Shown here piece by piece: positions 1 to 6,080 of a stretch of 6,219 nucleotides of DNA. This stretch comes from Pseudomonadota bacterium (GTDB taxonomy: Bacteria; Pseudomonadota; Alphaproteobacteria; Acetobacterales; Acetobacteraceae), in contig JAJZCS010000129.1 in the NCBI GenBank assembly GCA_021829055.1, positions 1-6,219 on the forward strand. The letters are read 5' to 3'. The notes under the pieces were generated by a model. That model saw only the letters and a program-made list of their open reading frames with translations. It was not told the DNA's origin and did not search any database. The translations under genes were made by a program, and so were the position numbers. Each line of letters starts with the position of its first letter. Position 1 is the first letter of the stretch.

Positions 1-3
1 CGC

Positions 4-22
4 CATGCATGCCGGCCTCCTT
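4..22 (-). promoter_or_regulatory. Likely start site of a leftward gene leaving the window
   Basis: Read on the minus strand, a perfect AAGGAGG (positions 22-16) is followed by two ATG codons, at 10-8 (5-base spacing) and 6-4 (9-base spacing), in different frames. Either could start a gene whose body lies outside the window, so no product can be given. The spacing slightly favours the ATG at 6. The inference rests on the ribosome-binding site alone. Confidence 0.35.
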
Positions 23-36
23 CGCCAGCACACATC

Positions 37-50
37 TTGAATCAGATCAA
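37..50. promoter_or_regulatory. FNR/FixK-like box
   Basis: TTGAATCAGATCAA (minus: TTGATCTGATTCAA) matches nine of the ten fixed bases of the FNR-type consensus TTGAT-N4-ATCAA. It lies about 30 bases before the putative leftward start at 6-10. That is close for an activating site and might suit repression, or the match may be chance. No confident -35/-10 pair accompanies it. Confidence 0.3.
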
Positions 51-432
51 AGCCGTTTTGGAAATCCCTTCCGATTCATTCAGATGGGAAAACGCTCTAG
101 ATGAAATACAAAAAATTCCGAGGTTTCTGGCTCTATGCTAGGTCGGTGGACTGTCGCGCAGACGTTCCTTGACACCGAGTACCGCTTGCTATGCGTCAGG
201 TCGGCGCGGCAAGCCCTGGACAATCGGAAGTAGTCCCTCGCTTCTGGATATCGGGCCAGGTTGCGGGAAAATGCGGAGGGCTCGTCTTCGTGGATTGCAT
301 GGCAAGGCAATAAGTGTTGCAGAACGTTGCGGCTCATCTTCGAGTGGGCTCCTCGGCCATCGAACATGGCGATGTTGAACGCAAGCAGATCGTGCTGCCC
401 CAAGGAACGGCAGTCGCGGACGACGAATGGTA

Positions 433-2412
433 TTAAAGCCTGGTCCGACCACGTACGCCGAACAGGAAGTTCTGCCCAGGTATTTGTAAGCCATTAATCG
501 GTTCGAATGGAGAGTTAAGCAGGTTTCGGCCAGTGGCAAACAACGTAAGACTCCGGAAGATTCGAAAGTTAACCGTAAGATTCACGATCGCGCCTGCATT
601 CGACAGGCCGATACCCGAGGGATATCCAGAATTGTTGGTTAGATAATCAGAGAATTGGCCAATATACCGGATCTGCGGCACTATCTCGATACGCGGGGTT
701 GGCTCGATTTCGAATAACGCGGAACCCGCATTTTCAGGTCGGCGTAGCAGCGCCGCCCCAGTTAAACCGTCCCGGGCTTGGGTGTACGTATAGGTAAGTT
801 GTGCCTTGAGCCACATCACAGGATGCAGATCAAGCTGGGTTTCAACGCCGTGGATTCGGGCCACGGCGATATTTTCCTCAGTCGCGATTTCTGGGGACAC
901 TTGAGTATATTCGATTAGATTGTTGATATTATCGTGAAAGTAGTCGGCTGAAATCGTTGCAACACAGTCGCAGCCGAGGTTCGCGAGTGTAGTAGTCGCA
1001 CCTACCTGGTAGCCAACGCTGCGTTCGGGCTTCAGCGAGGGATTCCCACGATAGCCGTAGGTGTCAATGCCATAGAGGTCAAAAAGCGATGGGGCAAGAA
1101 ATCCAGAACCGTACGAAAATTTAAGGCGAGTTGACAAAGCAGGAATCATGACTACGGCGCCGATACGGCCTGTTATTACGTTTCCGTAACCTGAAACGCC
1201 GTCGTCGCGGAGGGCAGCCATAAGTGACATATGGGGGAAAAGATGGCCTTGTCCCCCTATGTGAAATGCGGTCGTGCGCTGTCCGGCGTTTACGGTGGAC
1301 TTATAAGGCGAACCATAGAAACTCTCATTTACGTTCTGGTTTGCGCGGGTACGATCTTGCTCAAATCCAGCGACGAAAGCGCAATGATGTATTATTCCGC
1401 AGGACTTCAAGCTAAGAACATTGTTGAACTGGATTACCGTTCGGGTGCCGGTATACGAACTGTTACCGGCAAACTGATTTGGGTCGGCTGGATCGAGAAG
1501 CGCAAGGTAGCGGCGATCATCTTCGAGATGGGACAGATACAGAGAGCTGGTGAGATGCTGGTCGAAAAGGCGGGATTTGACTCCTAGTCGGCTAAAAACT
1601 TGAGAATCGTAACTATTCTCGTAGGGGTCGTCGAACGCAGGATAACCCAGATCAGGGTAGGTGGACCCCGCCTTCCGGGCGCGCACGATTAGCGAAACAC
1701 GGGTTCCGGCAATGGGCCTGTAGCCCAGGTTCGCGGCAGCGAGTTGATAGCGGAATGGATTGCGGATGGCACGGTAGGCTAAGAGGCGCCGAGCCAGGGA
1801 ATCGAAGCCAGCTTGTTCGATTATTGAGCCGGTGAGGGCGAAGTCAAACGCACCTTTGACGCCCGAAACCGTTGCGCTGGCCTCACCTTGTCCCGGAAAC
1901 CCACCTGCCATATTGTAGCTAATGTGTGGCGCGCCTGTGCCCCGCTTGCTCACGAGATTGATTACTCCACCGATGGCGCCCGAACCGTATAATCCTGACA
2001 TTGGGCCTCGAACCACGACGATGCGGGCAATGTCAGCCAAGCCGTCGACGCCAAAGTTAAATGCACCGTTAGAGACAGATGGATCGTTGATGGGGACACC
2101 ATCGAGCAGAACCAAAACGTCTTCGGAGTTACTTCCTTGAATGAACACGCTTGTTGCACTGCCTGGACCGCCGGAGGGAACGACATTCAGGCCCGGCACA
2201 GCCGCGAGCGCTTGTGCCAAGGTGGAATCGCCGCGACGCTTCATCTCATTGGCGGTAATGATGGTGACGCTGGCCGGCGTGTCGCTAACTGTAGTTGGAA
2301 CGTAGCTGGCCGTGATGCTTTTGATCCGAATGCTTTCTGTTGAAGCATTCTGAGCAGAAGCTGATGCACAAAGAAGGGTGGTAAATAGGAATATGTTGAC
2401 GAGGCGACGCAT
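433..2412 (-). CDS. btuB: TonB-dependent outer-membrane receptor, BtuB-like (vitamin B12 uptake)
   Basis: This is a 659-residue outer-membrane transporter that would import cobalamin using TonB-ExbBD energy. Residues 1-20 form a signal peptide ending ASA. A weak TonB-box-like segment lies near residues 27-36. The plug domain spans about 46-155, with LLDGVPIND (102-110) and VVRGPMSGLYGSGAIGGVIN (133-152), both typical of the family. The rest is a beta-barrel, including SYGSGFLAPSLFDLY (433-447) and GNPSLKPERS (456-465), which resemble BtuB-type receptors. E. coli BtuB is slightly shorter (about 614 residues). The ATG at 2412 has a GGAG (2423-2420) seven bases upstream. The substrate is inferred mainly from the cobalamin riboswitch in the leader; another corrinoid or cobalt-containing ligand is possible. 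Oddities: two close cysteine pairs (338/344 and 481/483), and a C-terminal Leu rather than the usual Phe of the barrel signal. Confidence 0.9.
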   Translation of the reverse strand: MRRLVNIFLFTTLLCASASAQNASTESIRIKSITASYVPTTVSDTPASVTIITANEMKRRGDSTLAQALAAVPGLNVVPSGGPGSATSVFIQGSNSEDVLVLLDGVPINDPSVSNGAFNFGVDGLADIARIVVVRGPMSGLYGSGAIGGVINLVSKRGTGAPHISYNMAGGFPGQGEASATVSGVKGAFDFALTGSIIEQAGFDSLARRLLAYRAIRNPFRYQLAAANLGYRPIAGTRVSLIVRARKAGSTYPDLGYPAFDDPYENSYDSQVFSRLGVKSRLFDQHLTSSLYLSHLEDDRRYLALLDPADPNQFAGNSSYTGTRTVIQFNNVLSLKSCGIIHHCAFVAGFEQDRTRANQNVNESFYGSPYKSTVNAGQRTTAFHIGGQGHLFPHMSLMAALRDDGVSGYGNVITGRIGAVVMIPALSTRLKFSYGSGFLAPSLFDLYGIDTYGYRGNPSLKPERSVGYQVGATTTLANLGCDCVATISADYFHDNINNLIEYTQVSPEIATEENIAVARIHGVETQLDLHPVMWLKAQLTYTYTQARDGLTGAALLRRPENAGSALFEIEPTPRIEIVPQIRYIGQFSDYLTNNSGYPSGIGLSNAGAIVNLTVNFRIFRSLTLFATGRNLLNSPFEPINGLQIPGQNFLFGVRGRTRL

Positions 2413-2536
2413 CGCGTGTCTCCGTGGTCGCTTGCCCTTTCAGGCTGGGCGACAGTTTGGGACGGCGACAGACGGCTTTGGGACTCTCACCCTTCGCGTT
2501 CGGTGCACCCCGCCCGAATGCGCGCACATCGTCTAG
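2413..2536 (-). promoter_or_regulatory. Riboswitch expression platform and leader of the B12 receptor
   Basis: After the B12 box the transcript has a small hairpin (stem 2527-2524 with 2506-2503) whose loop contains GGGCGGGG. This is complementary to the CCCCGC of the aptamer element GCTGCCCCCGCAACTGT, the kissing-loop pair that senses ligand in this riboswitch class. The remaining roughly 90 bases to the ATG contain an imperfect tandem repeat (2448-2484) and the Shine-Dalgarno GGAG (2423-2420). No U-tract terminator is visible, so control at translation or by Rho is more likely than intrinsic termination. A GTG-started 16-codon frame (2490-2440) exists but has a poorly spaced ribosome site. 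Confidence 0.6.
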
Positions 2537-2710
2537 ATGCCGGCCGGTCTCCTGGCTCGCGGGTCATTAAGCGGTCCGGCCTTCTCGTCCCGTTGGACAA
2601 TGGCCGATAGCGGACCGCTTTCACCACTCACAGTTGCGGGGGCAGCTGCAGTCTGGGCCCGATTAGCTCGTCCTGCATTCCCGTTTCAGCCCTTGCGGGC
2701 CACCGTCATC
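2537..2710 (-). ncRNA. Cobalamin (B12) riboswitch aptamer
   Basis: On the minus strand, conserved cobalamin-riboswitch blocks occur in the right order. The 5' GGTGGCCCGCAAGGGCTGAA lies near 2704. Next comes GGGAATGCAGG, then GCTGCCCCCGCAACTGT, then a CCATTG...GAGAAGGC arm. The B12 box GCGAGCCAGGAGACCGGCC closes the aptamer at about 2560-2542. The aptamer binds adenosyl- or another cobalamin and lowers expression of the receptor immediately downstream. It sits directly between a candidate promoter and the receptor leader, and no other gene intervenes. The family call is firm; exact ends and ligand subtype are not determinable by eye. Confidence 0.95.
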
Positions 2711-2898
2711 TACCCTCTCATAACGTGAGGGCGGATTCGGATGCAAGACGGAGAAAAAAAGTAATGAGCTTGAGCTGGCCAAACAAAGGGGCTCGGCGGC
2801 ATGCGTTCGTCGGGGGTGAGCTTGCCCTCGCGCTCCCAGCGCCGCAGCGTTTGCGTCGCGATCCCAAAGAACTCGGCGGCTTCGTGAATGCTGACCAT
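2710..2898 (-). pseudogene. Truncated IS607-family transposase (serine recombinase) N-terminus
   Basis: From the ATG at 2898 the first 32 residues (2898-2803) form a MerR-like helix-turn-helix: VSIHEAAEFFGIATQTLRRW, then EREGKLTPDER. This is the DNA-binding head typical of IS607 TnpA. In the family the next residues are a TxGGxRRY wing followed by the serine-recombinase catalytic domain. Here the frame instead continues MPPSPFVWPAQ... for 30 residues and stops at 2710, at the edge of the riboswitch. The gene is thus cut just after the helix-turn-helix, and no TnpB partner is present. In-frame ATGs further upstream (MYIMIISRKMVS) leave the start uncertain; none has a good Shine-Dalgarno. A chance MerR-like small regulator is the alternative, but the missing wing and abrupt sequence change favour a remnant. 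Confidence 0.7.
2717..2746 (-). promoter_or_regulatory. Candidate promoter for the riboswitch and B12 receptor
   Basis: On the minus strand TTGCAT (2746-2741) and TATGAG (2722-2717) are separated by 18 bases. This predicts a transcript start near 2710, immediately before the aptamer. Both hexamers match four or five of six sigma-70 consensus bases. It lies inside the degenerate tail of the transposase remnant. Confidence 0.4.
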
Positions 2899-2914
2899 CT
2901 TGCGAGATATGATC

Positions 2915-2928
2915 ATAATATACATTAT
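2915..2928. repeat. AT-rich palindrome upstream of the transposase stub
   Basis: ATAAT-ATAC-ATTAT is an inverted repeat with perfect 5-base arms, about 17 bases before the stub's ATG, in a distinctly AT-rich patch. It may be part of the element's left-end binding region or promoter; this is inference. Confidence 0.4.
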
Positions 2929-2950
2929 TGCACAAAAATAAGCAATTTTT

Positions 2951-2963
2951 TTGAACAGTTCAA
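2951..2963. repeat. Perfect 13-bp palindrome TTGAACAGTTCAA
   Basis: Six-base arms (TTGAAC / GTTCAA) flank a single central base. It lies between the transposase stub and a C-rich stretch. It could be a protein-binding site or mark the element's outer boundary. The spacing does not fit the GTTC-N7-GTTC SOS box of alphaproteobacteria. Confidence 0.35.
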
Positions 2964-3426
2964 GCCCCTCCGTCCCGCTCCCCCAGCGCCGCCCCTCCCT
3001 CCGGGGCATCACGATTACCAAAATATGGGGTTAATAGAGGCGCCCGATTTATTCCGGCACATGTCAATTGGCATGGACGCTGACATCGCCTGATCCCTCA
3101 AGATTGTAACGGCATGATGAGTTTTGGCGGTTAAGAAGAGGTAGGCACATGGTGGCGGCACCCTGAAGGGCGCCTTCTCATGGTGCTGCAACACTTAGGT
3201 ATGGGCGTAAGTAACCATTACTCACTTTGATGCTCGGACAACGCGGCGCGCTGCTACGCGTTGCCTCCTGCTCTATCATTGGAGCTGACGCCCTGGTTGT
3301 GAGCTGGCAGTAGTTTATTATGCGCCGTTACTTCTTGATATGGACGAAAACGCCAACCGAGACTTCGGGAAACGTTCTTTTCACTTTCGGGAAGAGTCTG
3401 GTATGTCTTGCACTAACGATATTGGT
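2964..3426. other. Non-coding interval between the IS607 stub and mlaC
   Basis: No frame here looks like a gene on either strand. It opens with a pyrimidine-rich run (about 2964-3002) ending in a GCCCC/GGGGC hairpin (2991-3007). It then holds an orphan operator-like palindrome (3207-3225), a 7-bp inverted repeat (CAACGCG at 3239-3245, CGCGTTG at 3257-3263, 11-base loop) and two copies of TTCGGGAA 22 bases apart (3364, 3386). The length and variety suggest decayed sequence from a lost gene region. Confidence 0.5.
3207..3225. promoter_or_regulatory. Orphan operator-like palindrome
   Basis: GTAAGTAACCATTACTCAC has arms GTAAGTAA and TTACTCAC that match at seven of eight positions around a CCA centre. 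This size and symmetry are typical of sites bound by TetR- or MarR-type dimers. No regulator gene and no obvious target start codon lie beside it in this window. A small minus-strand target could have been lost. Confidence 0.4.
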
Positions 3427-3453
3427 AGGCCAACGAACTCTATTCGTTAGCCT
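3427..3453 (-). terminator. Hairpin across the mlaC stop codon
   Basis: On the minus strand AGGCTAACGAA (3453-3443) pairs with TTCGTTGGCCT (3437-3427) over 11 bp with one G-U wobble. The five-base loop contains the TAG stop (3442-3440). No U-run follows, so it is not a classical intrinsic terminator; it may stabilise the mRNA end or pause polymerase. The plus-strand version has an internal C-A mismatch, so the structure favours the mlaAC transcript. Confidence 0.45.
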
Positions 3454-4075
3454 CCATGCGCTTTAGCTGGTTCTTCATGGCCTCGAGCAGCGCAGCCACT
3501 TGGCCACCGTTATCACTTATGACGCTTGCGTAATCCGATCGCTCGGTAATCCGCAGTGACGTACCCTCGACTACAACATCAATGATCTTGAGCGCGCCCT
3601 TGATATCCTGCACCACCCACTGGACGTTAGCTGGGGGATGGTCTGGTCGGTTGATTACAGTACTAACCGTTTCGCCTTCCGGCCCGTTCTGCGCGCCAAG
3701 TACTTGAAAAGTGATGCCCACATAAGCCCGGATCTGTGTCGTGATATTGAAAGCGAGAAGTTTGTGGAATAAGGCCATGTATTGTTGCCGCTGTTCCGGC
3801 GTTGCTACGTTCCAAAATCGGCCGAGTACGAATCGGCCGATCTGACTGACAGCCACAATTTCATCAACCAACACACGGAGCTTGTGAGCTTTTTGTGATG
3901 CTGAGCCGGGCCCGTTGACGATGTTCACCAGACGTTCCCCCGATTGCCTGATAAATTGCTCAGCCGCAGATTTTTGAGGTGCAGCGGCAGCGGCCGGCAT
4001 CAGGTCGGCGAGTACGGAGATTCCCGGCAAGGCGGCGAATGCTCCTAGCAGAACGCGACGCGAGCAATTGGTCAT
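3440..4075 (-). CDS. mlaC: MlaC-family periplasmic phospholipid-binding protein
   Basis: This 211-residue protein belongs to the MlaC/Ttg2D (toluene-tolerance) family. It would shuttle phospholipid across the periplasm between the outer-membrane MlaA complex and the inner-membrane MlaFEDB ABC machine. The N-terminus has twin arginines (SRRVLLGAFAAL, residues 5-16) and a hydrophobic stretch ending in Ala repeats (28-32), so export is probably by Tat. The mature part shows family features: an early helical region, then GRFWNVATPEQRQQYMALF (a WrxaTpeQrqqy-type motif), then a strand-rich end (VQWVVQDIKGALKIIDVVVE). The ATG at 4075 is chosen over an upstream in-frame start at 4102 because AGGAGAGG lies eight bases before it, within the end of mlaA. 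It follows the mlaA stop by one base, implying co-translation. HpnM, a hopanoid-linked relative, is the alternative; the mlaA neighbour argues for MlaC. Confidence 0.88.
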   Translation of the reverse strand: MTNCSRRVLLGAFAALPGISVLADLMPAAAAAPQKSAAEQFIRQSGERLVNIVNGPGSASQKAHKLRVLVDEIVAVSQIGRFVLGRFWNVATPEQRQQYMALFHKLLAFNITTQIRAYVGITFQVLGAQNGPEGETVSTVINRPDHPPANVQWVVQDIKGALKIIDVVVEGTSLRITERSDYASVISDNGGQVAALLEAMKNQLKRMEANE

Positions 4076-4076
4076 G

Positions 4077-4898
4077 TCAGAAGCCTCTCCTGTATTTCGC
4101 ATCCAAAGCCTTTTGCATCGCGCGTCGTTCTGCGGGAGGATACCACGCAGGAACGGTCGGCACGTTACTCACATTGATAGTATGCAATTCTGAGGCGCGA
4201 TGCTGGCGATAAAGGCTCCGAAATGTGGCATAGGGATCCAGAGCAGTTTCCTTGATGTTCTTGATTGGGCCGATCAGCTCTGCGCGCAGATTGACTAAAT
4301 TCAGGGCATTTGATGAAATGTTGAACGCTGTCAGCGCCGTTGATCCCGGTGCCGGAAATGTCGGCGATAGCACCACGTCAGCGGGAATCGATGTCGCGTC
4401 CCGTAGCCCCGATGGACCGAAAAGCGGCAAATAGAGATACGGCCCAGGCGGCACACCATAGCCAGCCAACGTTAGGCCCAGGTCTGTATAAACCCTATGA
4501 TACCCCAGCGCACTGGCTGGATCAAAGATTCCCCCCATACCGATGGTCGAATTGACTAGAAACCGGACCAACGTTGTACCAGCGTCGGTGGGTTTCCCGG
4601 CTGCCATGAAACATAGCAGCTGGCCAGGAGCTGACAGATTGTTCATGAAATCAGTAACATGATTGCGGAATGGCTGGCTCGTCACACGGTCGTAGCCTTC
4701 TGCAACAGGCAACATTATATAGGTATCAAGGACGTTGTTGACCTTATAAAATGCCTGATTCATCGGTTTCAGCGGATCGTTCTGCTGCTGGTAGGCTTGA
4801 TAAGCCAATTTGTCCTTTTTTGGGGGTGGAGTCGCGCACCCAACGAGACTTACGCAAAGGCCGCAGAGGGCAAGGAACGGTCGGATCGCGTTTGCCAT
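4077..4898 (-). CDS. mlaA: MlaA (VacJ) outer-membrane lipoprotein
   Basis: This 273-residue lipoprotein would sit in the outer membrane and remove misplaced phospholipid from the outer leaflet, handing it to MlaC. A hydrophobic leader ends in the lipobox LVGC with the lipidated Cys at 21. Residue +2 is Ala, consistent with outer-membrane sorting. Family motifs follow in order: NDPLKPMNQAFYKVN, NNLSAPGQLL, RFLVNSTIGMGGIFDPAS, GPYLYLPLFGPSGLRDA and LDPYATFRSLYRQ. The ATG at 4898 is preferred to the upstream in-frame start at 4946 because AGGAG (4907-4903) precedes it and because only this start puts the signal peptide at the N-terminus. It is the first gene of a two-gene unit with mlaC. Length is within the usual range (about 250-280). 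Confidence 0.93.
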   Translation of the reverse strand: MANAIRPFLALCGLCVSLVGCATPPPKKDKLAYQAYQQQNDPLKPMNQAFYKVNNVLDTYIMLPVAEGYDRVTSQPFRNHVTDFMNNLSAPGQLLCFMAAGKPTDAGTTLVRFLVNSTIGMGGIFDPASALGYHRVYTDLGLTLAGYGVPPGPYLYLPLFGPSGLRDATSIPADVVLSPTFPAPGSTALTAFNISSNALNLVNLRAELIGPIKNIKETALDPYATFRSLYRQHRASELHTINVSNVPTVPAWYPPAERRAMQKALDAKYRRGF

Positions 4899-4911
4899 GA
4901 TGCTCCTGTTT

Positions 4912-4975
4912 CGCCCCCGATCCGGGGCCTTGCTGGTCTTAGACACAGAATGTTTTCCGCCGCCCCCGATCCGGG
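4912..4975. repeat. Exact 15-bp direct repeat in the mlaA leader
   Basis: CGCCCCCGATCCGGG occurs at 4912-4926 and again at 4961-4975, start to start 49 bases. Both copies lie between the candidate mlaA promoter and its start codon, so they would be in the 5' untranslated RNA. Each contains a CCCCCGATCCGGGG-like partial palindrome able to form a small hairpin. Confidence 0.6.
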
Positions 4976-4985
4976 CAACGGGGTC

Positions 4986-5013
4986 TATGTAGCGCGTGTA
5001 TTGGATCGATCAA
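4986..5013 (-). promoter_or_regulatory. Candidate mlaAC promoter
   Basis: Minus-strand TTGATC (5013-5008) and TACATA (4991-4986) lie 16 bases apart, giving a start near 4979 and a leader of about 80 bases. The hexamer matches are moderate. The -35 overlaps the palindrome GATCGATC. Confidence 0.35.
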
Positions 5014-5103
5014 TCTCCATGTTGCTTTACAGCGCGACAGCCAAGCCTCCCTGATGTTCTTGGGCCTTGAACCGCACCGCTCTTCCTGTCACCACAATAC
5101 ATG

Positions 5104-5109
5104 AAGGAG
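5104..5109 (+). promoter_or_regulatory. Ribosome-binding site fixing the metF start
   Basis: AAGGAG eight bases before ATG 5118. It rules out the upstream in-frame start at 5067, whose extra residues would precede the site. Confidence 0.75.
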
Positions 5110-5117
5110 CTCCAACG

Positions 5118-6080
5118 ATGAATACCGAATCTTCGTCTTCGGTTCTGTCGCGCTGGCTGTCAGGCGAGCGTCTCGTTCCAATCGCCACGCGAATGGCACA
5201 CCTTACGCCGCCGGAAATTTCGTTTGAATTTTTTCCTCCAAAGACTGAGGTTCTGGAGGGCCAGCTATGGAGTTGTATTCGTCGCCTCGAGCCGCTTCGC
5301 CCACGCTTTGTCTCGGTGACGTATGGTGCTGGCGGGTCAACGCAGGAACGGACCCATGCAACAGTTCTACGTCTGGTCCGCGAAACTAGCCTGACACCGG
5401 CGGCCCATCTCACGTGCGTTGGGGCAAGCCGTGACGAAGTCGACGCGGTCGCAAGGCGGTACTGGGAGGCAGGTGTACGGCATATCGTTGCATTGCGCGG
5501 GGATCCCCCTAGTGGTGCTTCTTATATAGCGCATCCGGCCGGCTACAGGTTCGCTGCTGACCTGGTTACAGGCCTGAAGCGAGTTGCCGATTTTGAAATT
5601 TCGGTGGCCGCTTACCCAGAGACACATCCGCAGGCAATCAGCCCCGAATTTGATCTCGATAACCTGAAGCGCAAGCTCGATGCGGGCGCTTCCAGCGCCA
5701 TAAGCCAAGTCTTCTTCGATACAGGAATTTTTCTTGACTTTCTGGACCGGGCTCTTGCTTCTGGTATCACCGCACCGATCATCCCGGGGATCATGCCGGT
5801 GTCAAACTTCGCGCAGGCAAAGCGTATGAGCGAGATGGGCGGTACGCGTGTGCCGGGCTGGATGGAAGAAATGTTCTCCGGCCTTGATAACGACCCAGAA
5901 ACTCGCCGCATGGTCGCTGCTGCAATTGCGGCTGAACAGGTTCGCACGCTACAAGCGAACGGCATTGATCAATTTCATTTTTACACGTTAAACCGTGCTG
6001 ATTTAGCATTCGCGATCGCGCACATCCTGGGTGTACGGACGCGTACTGTTGAGGCGGCGGCCGGCAGCAACATTTCGTGA
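5118..6080 (+). CDS. metF: 5,10-methylenetetrahydrofolate reductase
   Basis: MetF is a FAD enzyme that uses NAD(P)H to reduce 5,10-methylene-THF to 5-methyl-THF, the methyl donor for methionine synthesis. It is cytosolic. The 320 residues form one TIM-barrel domain. [10 protein letters not shown] carries the catalytic Glu (E37; Glu28 in E. coli). [10 protein letters not shown] lies at 66-75. ALRGDPP contains D129, equivalent to Asp120 near the flavin. AAYPETHP is at 164-171, ISQVFFD with substrate-binding Q197 at 195-201, PGIMPVSNF at 223-231 and [11 protein letters not shown] at 286-296. The start at 5118 has AAGGAG (5104-5109) eight bases upstream; the earlier in-frame start at 5067 lacks one. 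There is an N-terminal extension before the barrel, so it is about 25 residues longer than E. coli MetF (296). No SAM riboswitch or clear promoter was seen upstream. The stop overlaps the helicase start. Confidence 0.96.
   Translation: MNTESSSSVLSRWLSGERLVPIATRMAHLTPPEISFEFFPPKTEVLEGQLWSCIRRLEPLRPRFVSVTYGAGGSTQERTHATVLRLVRETSLTPAAHLTCVGASRDEVDAVARRYWEAGVRHIVALRGDPPSGASYIAHPAGYRFAADLVTGLKRVADFEISVAAYPETHPQAISPEFDLDNLKRKLDAGASSAISQVFFDTGIFLDFLDRALASGITAPIIPGIMPVSNFAQAKRMSEMGGTRVPGWMEEMFSGLDNDPETRRMVAAAIAAEQVRTLQANGIDQFHFYTLNRADLAFAIAHILGVRTRTVEAAAGSNIS

Larger units (their letters stand above)
1..432. other. Region downstream of the B12 receptor with no convincing gene
   Basis: No recognisable gene or RNA was found here. 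On the minus strand one frame stays open from a TTG at 403 to a TGA at 80 (107 residues). The same frame is open further back, to about 500, inside the receptor gene. Its first half (through about residue 60) looks protein-like in composition, but it matches no family I know, lacks a Shine-Dalgarno at its TTG or at internal ATGs, and could be a decayed gene remnant. The plus-strand frames in this stretch look like shadows. No strong terminator with a T-run is visible just after the receptor stop at 433. Confidence 0.5.

Noticed and set aside
169..195. TTGACA followed by TATGCG as a plus-strand promoter
   Set aside because: The spacer is only 15 bases and no plus-strand gene follows.
1231..1587. 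118-residue plus-strand open frame
   Set aside because: It lies antisense inside the receptor gene, matches no family, and the opposite frame is clearly the real one.
2951..2963. SOS (LexA) box
   Set aside because: GAAC-A-GTTC spacing fits neither the alphaproteobacterial GTTC-N7-GTTC nor the GAAC-N4-GTTC form.
2725..3093. 122-residue plus-strand open frame
   Set aside because: It is antisense to the IS607 helix-turn-helix and spans the C-rich non-coding run; composition is not protein-like.
3239..3263. CAACGCG/CGCGTTG hairpin as a terminator
   Set aside because: The loop is 11 bases, no T-run follows on either strand, and no gene end is adjacent.
4659..5054. 131-residue plus-strand open frame before metF
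   Set aside because: Mostly antisense to mlaA, whose motifs are unmistakable, and it has no recognisable domain.
5030..5117. SAM-type riboswitch upstream of metF
   Set aside because: None of the conserved SAM-I or SAM-II sequence blocks could be seen in the short leader.
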